A DNA stretch of 45,106 bases from DAOTTX01 sp034437515 (GTDB taxonomy: Bacteria > Chloroflexota > Anaerolineae > Aggregatilineales > Phototrophicaceae). The notes under the pieces are model-generated. The model saw only the letters and a program-made list of their open reading frames with translations. It ran no database searches and was not told the DNA's origin. The stretch covers positions 1 to 45,106 of the forward strand of contig DAOTTX010000122.1 of the NCBI GenBank assembly GCA_034437515.1. The letters run 5' to 3'. Position 1 is the first letter of the stretch. Every line of letters starts with the position of its first letter. Below, piece after piece: positions 40,493-45,106 of the stretch. The translations under genes and the position numbers were made by a program.

Positions 40493-41596
40493 TTACTCGA
40501 CGGTGTAGGTAAACTCGCCGTTATCCATCCAGGTGGCGTAGCCGCCCGGCCCCCACGCTTCCATCCACCAGGCATAATTCCCGGTAGGGATCGACCGGTT
40601 CAGCGGCAGTGTGCAGAGGGTGGCCGTACAGATTTCGTCGGCTTCATGCCAGCCATGGGCGATCGTCGTCACCGGACTGAGCGTGCCTGACCACAGTCGA
40701 TACCACAGCACGTTCGGGTCGCGCTCCCAGGTGAGCGTGTTGTAGGGCACCGATGGCGGGTTGCGCGTGATCGACCCCGGCGCGACGAAATTCACCGTGA
40801 ATGTGGTGCCGTTCCATTGGCCTTCGACATCGGTACTGTTCGGCCCCCAATAAGTCATCCACCACTCGTAGTCCCCGTTGACCACATAGACATCATCCGG
40901 CACCGTGCAGATACCTGACATCGCACCACAGATGCCCTCACCCGTACTTGCGCCGTCGCTGTTGTCAAAGGCTGGATACCACCGGTAAAGCACGGTGGTG
41001 ACTGCCGGTGTCGTCGTGCCGATCCACATGCCGTACCATTCGATGCCGTCGATGTGCTCGAACTCGAAGTTCGGCGTGAAGTTCGCCCCGGTCACGGTCG
41101 CTTGATCCAGCGGATTGATACGCGGCGGCTGCTGGGTCGCCGGGGCGTCGTTGTCGATGATGGTCAGTGTGTGGGTGGTGTTCGCGCCGAGGGTCAGCCC
41201 TGGCCCTTGCGGGTTGCTGAGCGTAAACGTCACGACCTCGGTGCCTTCGACCAGATCATCATCAATGAGTTCAAGCACCGGCTGCTCGAGGGTCTGGTTA
41301 GCAGCGCAGGGCACGAACGGCGATGAGCAGGGCACGTTGTAGGTTGAGTCAACTTCGACAAAGTCCTCGCCTTCTGTCGCGGAGTCTTCGATCACGGTTA
41401 CGTCAATCGAGTAATTTTCGGTCGCTTCCTCGTCGCCGATAGAAGCACGCAGCACAACCGCCAGTTCGTCCCCTTCGCTGACCGTGCTGCTGGTCGCCAC
41501 AAATTCGACTACGATCTCCGGTGCCTGTTCTGCCAAGCTGATCTGCACGACACTGAGCAGCAATAATAGCGGGATCAATCCTCTGATGAGTTTCAT
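40493..41596 (-). CDS. Exported Calx-beta protein with shared C-terminal module
   Basis: A 367-residue exported protein with a clean signal peptide (MKLIRG, hydrophobic core, cut near SLA-E) and AGGAAAAG before its ATG. Residues 25-150 form a Calx-beta-like, probably calcium-binding domain (VSEGDELAVVLRAS, TEGEDF, DDDLVEGTEVVTFTLSN, LTIIDND). Residues 155-367 are the Trp-rich double module. No enzyme motif. It is complete, unlike the adjacent copy-B gene, and may be the parent of that duplication's C-terminus. A -10-like palindrome lies 40 bp upstream. Confidence 0.82.
   Translation of the reverse strand: MKLIRGLIPLLLLLSVVQISLAEQAPEIVVEFVATSSTVSEGDELAVVLRASIGDEEATENYSIDVTVIEDSATEGEDFVEVDSTYNVPCSSPFVPCAANQTLEQPVLELIDDDLVEGTEVVTFTLSNPQGPGLTLGANTTHTLTIIDNDAPATQQPPRINPLDQATVTGANFTPNFEFEHIDGIEWYGMWIGTTTPAVTTVLYRWYPAFDNSDGASTGEGICGAMSGICTVPDDVYVVNGDYEWWMTYWGPNSTDVEGQWNGTTFTVNFVAPGSITRNPPSVPYNTLTWERDPNVLWYRLWSGTLSPVTTIAHGWHEADEICTATLCTLPLNRSIPTGNYAWWMEAWGPGGYATWMDNGEFTYTVE
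40496..41125 (-). other. Shared C-terminal double module, copy C
   Basis: Lead-in NPLDQATVTGAN; unit 1 FEFEHIDGIEWYGMWIG, C-x6-C-TVP, NGDYEWWMTYWGP, WNGTTFTVNF; unit 2 TWERDPNVLWYRLWSG, C-x4-C-TLP, GNYAWWMEAWGPGGY. Ends within a few residues of the stop codon, as in copies A and B. Confidence 0.72.
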
Positions 41597-41632
41597 TAAG
41601 TCTTTTCCTTTGCAAATGATTGTTCTTGTACG

Positions 41633-41645
41633 CGCATTATATGCG
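41633..41645 (-). promoter_or_regulatory. Palindrome over the -10 box of the Calx-beta gene
   Basis: CGCAT-TAT-ATGCG (41633-41645) contains TATAAT on the - strand (41636-41641), about 40 bp upstream of the ATG. The -35 region is not consensus. A repressor site overlapping the promoter is plausible. Confidence 0.4.
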
Positions 41646-41809
41646 ATGTTTCGTCCGAAAAAGGTAAATTCCAGCGAACAATTTCTTTGACATCATAATT
41701 CAGGGCTTACGAGATTTTCATGAGTCGTTCAATCGACGATCATCTATGTCATTACGCAAATTATTATGATAAGTCCATGCTGCTCGAATATGCCAAGCAA
41801 GGAAAGACT

Positions 41810-42202
41810 ATGTCTGTTGATGTCATCTGGGCGGACGACGCCAGAACGATTGTACGCTATACCTTCGCCGGAATGTGGAGTTGGGACGAATTCTATCTCG
41901 CGCTGGATCATGCCCTGGAAATGGAAAACAGCGTCCCACACCGTGTCGATGTCATCGTTGACCTGCGGCGTTCGGAGCGTATTCCATCGAACGCCCTTTC
42001 TCATATGCAGATTATTGCGAACAAGCAACCGGCGAATCTACAACTTTCGGTTTTCATCACGGACTCCCTATTTGCGTGTGCCTTGTTAAGGGTGCTCAGA
42101 CCGATTTCAAAAACCGTAAACCATCACTATCGCATCGTTCCTGATCTTGAGCGAGCATATACTAAAATTCAGGAAGACCGCAGAGATCGTAAGCAGAATT
42201 GA
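41810..42202 (+). CDS. STAS/SpoIIAA-like domain protein
   Basis: A 130-residue protein with a beta-alpha layout like the STAS-type (SpoIIAA-like) fold: DARTIVRYTFAGMWSWDEFY, HRVDVIVDLRRSERIPSNAL, and a C-terminal helix. Similar small proteins are common in Chloroflexota, with no firm function; they may be anti-anti-sigma-like or lipid-binding. ATG 41810 follows AAGGAAAG; the frame is open back to 41720 but that extension has no ribosome site and poor protein character. Confidence 0.7.
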   Translation: MSVDVIWADDARTIVRYTFAGMWSWDEFYLALDHALEMENSVPHRVDVIVDLRRSERIPSNALSHMQIIANKQPANLQLSVFITDSLFACALLRVLRPISKTVNHHYRIVPDLERAYTKIQEDRRDRKQN

Positions 42203-42218
42203 TGTCAGTGATCCAGGT

Positions 42219-42401
42219 ATGGCCCCGCGTGGTGCAGGCACGAAGATTTTGCAGGTTATGGGATCATCGAACACGAGCCAACTGCGGCAACAACGTGAGA
42301 TCCGCGACCGCCTGCGCGTGCTGCTAACGCAGATCGAAGCGATGACGCCTGAAATAACTTCACACTATTGGCGGGTTGGGATAAAAACGACTCATCAGTG
42401 A
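42219..42401 (+). CDS. Doubtful small helical protein
   Basis: A 60-codon frame with a charged helix (LRQQREIRDRLRVLLTQIE) and GC-rich third positions in its centre, like neighbouring genes. It has no good ribosome site and no recognisable domain. It could be a small gene, the leftover 3' end of a lost one, or chance. Confidence 0.25.
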   Translation: MAPRGAGTKILQVMGSSNTSQLRQQREIRDRLRVLLTQIEAMTPEITSHYWRVGIKTTHQ

Positions 42402-42579
42402 GTAATCATTTTGGCGCGAGTTGGGATATTCAACGTGTGGGTGATAAGCGGGTCATCACATATCTTCTCACGGTCTGCTCAATGCGGCCTCATACGGGGG
42501 TGAACTGGTGGTGATTACATTCTCATGTGTCTCGCAGCGAGCGAACACACCTTATTAAGAATACTTTACGGAGGTTCGT

Positions 42580-43518
42580 ATGAATTTATCCCGACGGAAT
42601 TTTCTCAAAGGATTGGGCATCGGTGCGACCGGTGCGGCACTCGGCGTCAACCTCACATTTGATGCACCCGCAGTTTACGGTCAAGATGTGTCGCTCGGTT
42701 CGGCCTACTACCGCACCGCGCTCGGCGATTTTGAGATTACTGTGATCCGCGATGCGGTATCGACACTTGGCCTGGGGACGCTGGTTGCCAATGCAGATAC
42801 CGAGGAAGTCAATGAGGTGCTGAGCAGCGCCAACTTCCCCACCGGCGAGCAACCCAACAACTTTAAGCAACTGCTGGTCAACACCGGGGACGCGCTGGTG
42901 CTGTTTGACACCGGCCTGGGGTCGGAAAACAGCCAGCTTATCCCCACGCTGGAAATGATCGGTGTGGCTCCCGGTGATGTGACTAACGTGGTGATTTCTC
43001 ACTGGCACCCGGATCACGTCGGCGGTGTCGCCACCGGTGGTGAGATCGCTTTCCCCAACGCGACCTATCACATGGCGCAGGCCGAATGGGATAACATCAA
43101 CTCCAACGCGGATAACCAGGGCTTCCAGGGGGCGCTTGCCACCTTGCAACCACTGGTTGACGCCGATGTGCTGGTCTACTTCGAGGACGGCGCAGAACTG
43201 CTCCCCGGCATCGAGGCCGTCGCCACACCGGGGCACACCGCCGGGCATACCGGCTTCCTGATTAGCTCCGGTGGCATGAGCTTACTCAACACGGTTGATG
43301 CGATCATTCATCCGGTGATTTCTACCCAGCGGCCCGAATGGTTCTTCGGCTTTGACTCCAACCCTGAACAAGCGGTAGAAACCCGCCGCTCACTGCTCGA
43401 CCGGGCCGCCAGCGAGGGGCTGATGATGTTCGGCTATCACTTTCCCTTCCCCGGTATCGGTGTGGTCGCCGCCGACGACGAAGAAGGCAGCTATCGCTTC
43501 ACCCCGCTGAGCTACTAA
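42580..43518 (+). CDS. Tat-exported metallo-beta-lactamase-fold hydrolase
   Basis: A 312-residue metallo-beta-lactamase-fold protein. The N-terminus SRRNFLKGLGIGATGAALG is a twin-arginine signal, so it is exported folded with its metals. Zinc motif HWHPDH is at 141-146, with a later TPGHTAGH and the metal Asp in NTVDAIIH. The arrangement is like the quorum-quenching lactonase/AiiA and alkylsulfatase-like branch; hydrolysis of a lactone or ester is plausible. GGAGG lies directly before the ATG. Single gene; the 177 bp upstream show no clear promoter. Confidence 0.88.
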   Translation: MNLSRRNFLKGLGIGATGAALGVNLTFDAPAVYGQDVSLGSAYYRTALGDFEITVIRDAVSTLGLGTLVANADTEEVNEVLSSANFPTGEQPNNFKQLLVNTGDALVLFDTGLGSENSQLIPTLEMIGVAPGDVTNVVISHWHPDHVGGVATGGEIAFPNATYHMAQAEWDNINSNADNQGFQGALATLQPLVDADVLVYFEDGAELLPGIEAVATPGHTAGHTGFLISSGGMSLLNTVDAIIHPVISTQRPEWFFGFDSNPEQAVETRRSLLDRAASEGLMMFGYHFPFPGIGVVAADDEEGSYRFTPLSY

Positions 43519-43668
43519 GCAATCTTTCGGGTTCGTGCGCCGGTTACCTGTTCGGCGTGCGAATCATTCCCCTGCGGCAATCCTCAAGTTCTGTATGCCG
43601 AAAACCTGCCGACAATAAAGCAGATACCGGGTAGGCGTTTATCCCTCAGTGCCACTTTTTATCGTGGA

Positions 43669-43706
43669 CTAAAAACACGAGAAGCAGCCTTCCAGCGCGT
43701 TTTTAG
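43669..43706 (-). terminator. Intrinsic terminator of the SDR gene
   Basis: On the - strand an 11-bp stem with one G-U pair (43696-43706 with 43669-43679) encloses a second stem, GAAG-GCTG-CTTC (43681-43692). The structure ends in GTTTTTAG, 18 bp past the SDR stop. Could also stop transcripts of the metallo-hydrolase on +. Confidence 0.65.
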
Positions 43707-43723
43707 ACCATCTACGTTGACGT

Positions 43724-44497
43724 TTACAATCCGCCACCGGTCGAGTTGATGACCTGGCCGGTAATCCAGCGGGCGTCATCGGTCGCCAACCACCCGATCA
43801 GACGGGCGGCGTCGGCGGGTTGGCCCCAGCGCCCCTGCGGTGCTTCTGCGGCGATGGCCGCCCGCAGCGCGTCATCTGCGTAACCCGTGTCGGTCGCACC
43901 GGGATTGACCGTGTTGATCGTGATTCCCTGCCGGACTAAATGCGCCGAGAGGCTGCGCGTCAGTTGGTGAAGTGCGCCCTTCGAGGCGATGTAGGCCAAC
44001 TCATCGGGCATGGGTTGTTCGGCTTGCCCGCTGGTCATCATCATCACCCGACCACCATCGCGTCCGTCGTGTTGCGCGGCGAACACCTGCACCAGCAGCA
44101 GCGTCCCTCGCACGTTGACCTGTAAGTGCGCGTCGATGCTTCCGGCGGTCAGCGTGGGGAGAGCGCCGCCGGTGCTATAGGCGTGGTTGGCGACCAGAAT
44201 ATCGACATGCCCGTACACAGCACCGGCGGCGTCCAGAACGGCCTGTGGCGCTGCCGGGTCGAGGAAGTCCGCTTCGATCGCTTCCACACGCGGCCCGATC
44301 TCACGCAGTTCTGCCAGCAGCGCGGGAACGTCGTCCGCACCCCAGGGTTGGGCAGCGTCGAACGGACTGTAGTGCTGTACGAACACATCCGCGCCGAATT
44401 CGAGCAGACATCGGACGATGGCATAACCGATACCGATTCGACGGCTGACGCCGGTCACCAGTGCGACACGATTTTCTAGCGGATATGGCGGTTGCAT
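43724..44497 (-). CDS. SDR family oxidoreductase
   Basis: A 257-residue short-chain dehydrogenase with cofactor motif TGVSRRIGIG (15-24), a variant VANHAY in place of NNAG, catalytic Tyr in YIASK, and PGATDTG after it. The insertion SPFDAAQPWGADDVPALLAE after the second strand and the NHA variant resemble the FabG-like 3-oxoacyl reductase subset. Substrate unknown. It is alone, with its own terminator; start ATG 44497. Confidence 0.85.
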   Translation of the reverse strand: MQPPYPLENRVALVTGVSRRIGIGYAIVRCLLEFGADVFVQHYSPFDAAQPWGADDVPALLAELREIGPRVEAIEADFLDPAAPQAVLDAAGAVYGHVDILVANHAYSTGGALPTLTAGSIDAHLQVNVRGTLLLVQVFAAQHDGRDGGRVMMMTSGQAEQPMPDELAYIASKGALHQLTRSLSAHLVRQGITINTVNPGATDTGYADDALRAAIAAEAPQGRWGQPADAARLIGWLATDDARWITGQVINSTGGGL

Positions 44498-44608
44498 AAT
44501 GTTTCCTCCGGCAGCTTACGAAAATGCCACAGTGTAAAAGTGTAACCGGAACTATATCACAGTGATCGACGTCGAAAACACGCCAATTGTTTCGATAAGG
44601 AGTAGCAA

Positions 44609-44998
44609 ATGCGTTTTAAACTGACCGTTCTTTTCGTTGTGTTGACCGCGACAATCAGCGCGTGCGGCTTGTTCGAGTTTAGCGAACCTGCACTGCCACA
44701 AAACAACCTCACCCCCGGCTCCGAAGTGTCGCTGACCGGTGTGGTCGTTGATACGATTGATACCTGTGCGGCAGATGGCATCTGTGCCTATGTGCTGGAT
44801 ACCGCCATCGGTGAAATCGACGCGATCTGGGCTGAGGGCATGATGCGCTGTGAGGGCACCCTCGCGGAAGACATCAGCATCGGTGAAGAAGTACAGGTTT
44901 TTGGGTTGGTGCAAGATGACACGAGCCAGGTGTCGATCTGCGCGATGAATGATCACTACATCATCCGCAGTGGCGAACCAACCCCCATACCGGATTAA
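44609..44998 (+). CDS. Small exported lipoprotein
   Basis: A 129-residue protein with a lipobox ending ISAC (Cys19), so it should be lipid-anchored on the outer face of the membrane. The mature part has a beta-rich core (SEVSLTGVVVDTI, EEVQVFGLV) like an OB-fold, three or four extra cysteines and a Pro-rich tail. Unknown function. AGGAG is six bases before the ATG. Confidence 0.7.
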   Translation: MRFKLTVLFVVLTATISACGLFEFSEPALPQNNLTPGSEVSLTGVVVDTIDTCAADGICAYVLDTAIGEIDAIWAEGMMRCEGTLAEDISIGEEVQVFGLVQDDTSQVSICAMNDHYIIRSGEPTPIPD

Positions 44999-45003
44999 GC
45001 TCG

Positions 45004-45055
45004 ACTTTGCACATTCATACAGCATAACACAGGGTCTGTATGAGGGTGTCAAAGT
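45004..45055 (+). terminator. Hairpin after the lipoprotein gene
   Basis: ACTTTG, CAC and CATACAG (45004-45022) pair with CTGTATG, GTG and CAAAGT (45036-45055), leaving small bulges and a 13-nt loop. Directly after the gene; a T-run comes only 12 bp later, so either a weak terminator or a dyad repeat. Confidence 0.45.
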
Positions 45056-45106
45056 AGGCACGCGGAATTTTTAGGATGTCGGGTTTTGGTGGTGATGTGA
45101 GAAAAG

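Noticed and set aside
43530..43560. CGCCG/CGGCG dyad after the metallo-hydrolase as its terminator
   Set aside because: Only 5 bp of pairing with a 10-nt loop and no T-run.
1..45106. CRISPR arrays, tRNA or rRNA genes
   Set aside because: No regularly spaced identical repeats outside coding PPC units, and no cloverleaf or rRNA signature was noticed by reading; a tRNAscan or Infernal run would be decisive.

Overview
The window looks like chromosomal DNA of an uncultured-type Chloroflexota bacterium, probably an Anaerolineae relative. This is inferred from gene content and style: exported PPC-repeat proteins with Thr/Glu/Pro linkers, a DUF6391 protein, hybrid CheA, a STAS-like orphan, and GC-rich hairpin repeats between genes. 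No rRNA, tRNA, CRISPR array, phage gene or complete insertion sequence was seen. GC content looks moderate to fairly high by eye; it was not computed.

Layout. 0.1-5.1 kb: zinc alcohol dehydrogenase, VKOR-type disulfide protein, two tiny genes and xylulokinase on +, converging on a DoxX-like membrane protein on -. 5.2-7.3 kb: a two-gene glycosyltransferase operon (-) with a clear terminator. 7.7-12.5 kb: a 1586-residue exported protein made of about a dozen PPC-type beta repeats (-). 12.6-14.7 kb: DUF6391, small membrane and exported propeller genes (+). 14.7-18.0 kb: potassium channel, alpha/beta hydrolase and an atypical phosphofructokinase (-). 18.5-22.4 kb: homoserine dehydrogenase, PP2C-like phosphatase, response-regulator/histidine-kinase hybrid and PspA, all on -. 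22.8-27.0 kb: translationally coupled CheW, chemoreceptor and CheA-REC (+), with no motility genes nearby.

28.1-33.6 kb is a divergent sugar-acid catabolism locus: FadR/GntR regulator, enolase-superfamily dehydratase, SDR and SMP-30-like lactonase on -, with an FAH-family hydrolase and an NAD-dependent epimerase/dehydratase-like enzyme on +. The set fits a non-phosphorylating route: lactone, sugar acid, 2-keto-3-deoxy acid, 2,4-diketo acid, then hydrolytic cleavage to pyruvate plus a small acid. A perfect FadR-type palindrome sits on the predicted transcription start of the regulator operon.

33.6-41.6 kb is the most accessory-looking part: a short TIR protein, an AT-richer spacer with a nested inverted repeat, a radical SAM protein with unusual cysteine spacing, a glycosyltransferase, and three exported proteins with unrelated N-terminal parts (FG-GAP propeller plus Ig; YWTD-like fragment plus cadherin-like; Calx-beta). 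All three end in the same Trp-rich, Cys-pair-containing double module of about 200 residues, which I do not recognise. That shared module is my best candidate for something undescribed. 41.8-45.0 kb: STAS-like protein, Tat-exported metallo-beta-lactamase-fold enzyme, SDR and a small lipoprotein.
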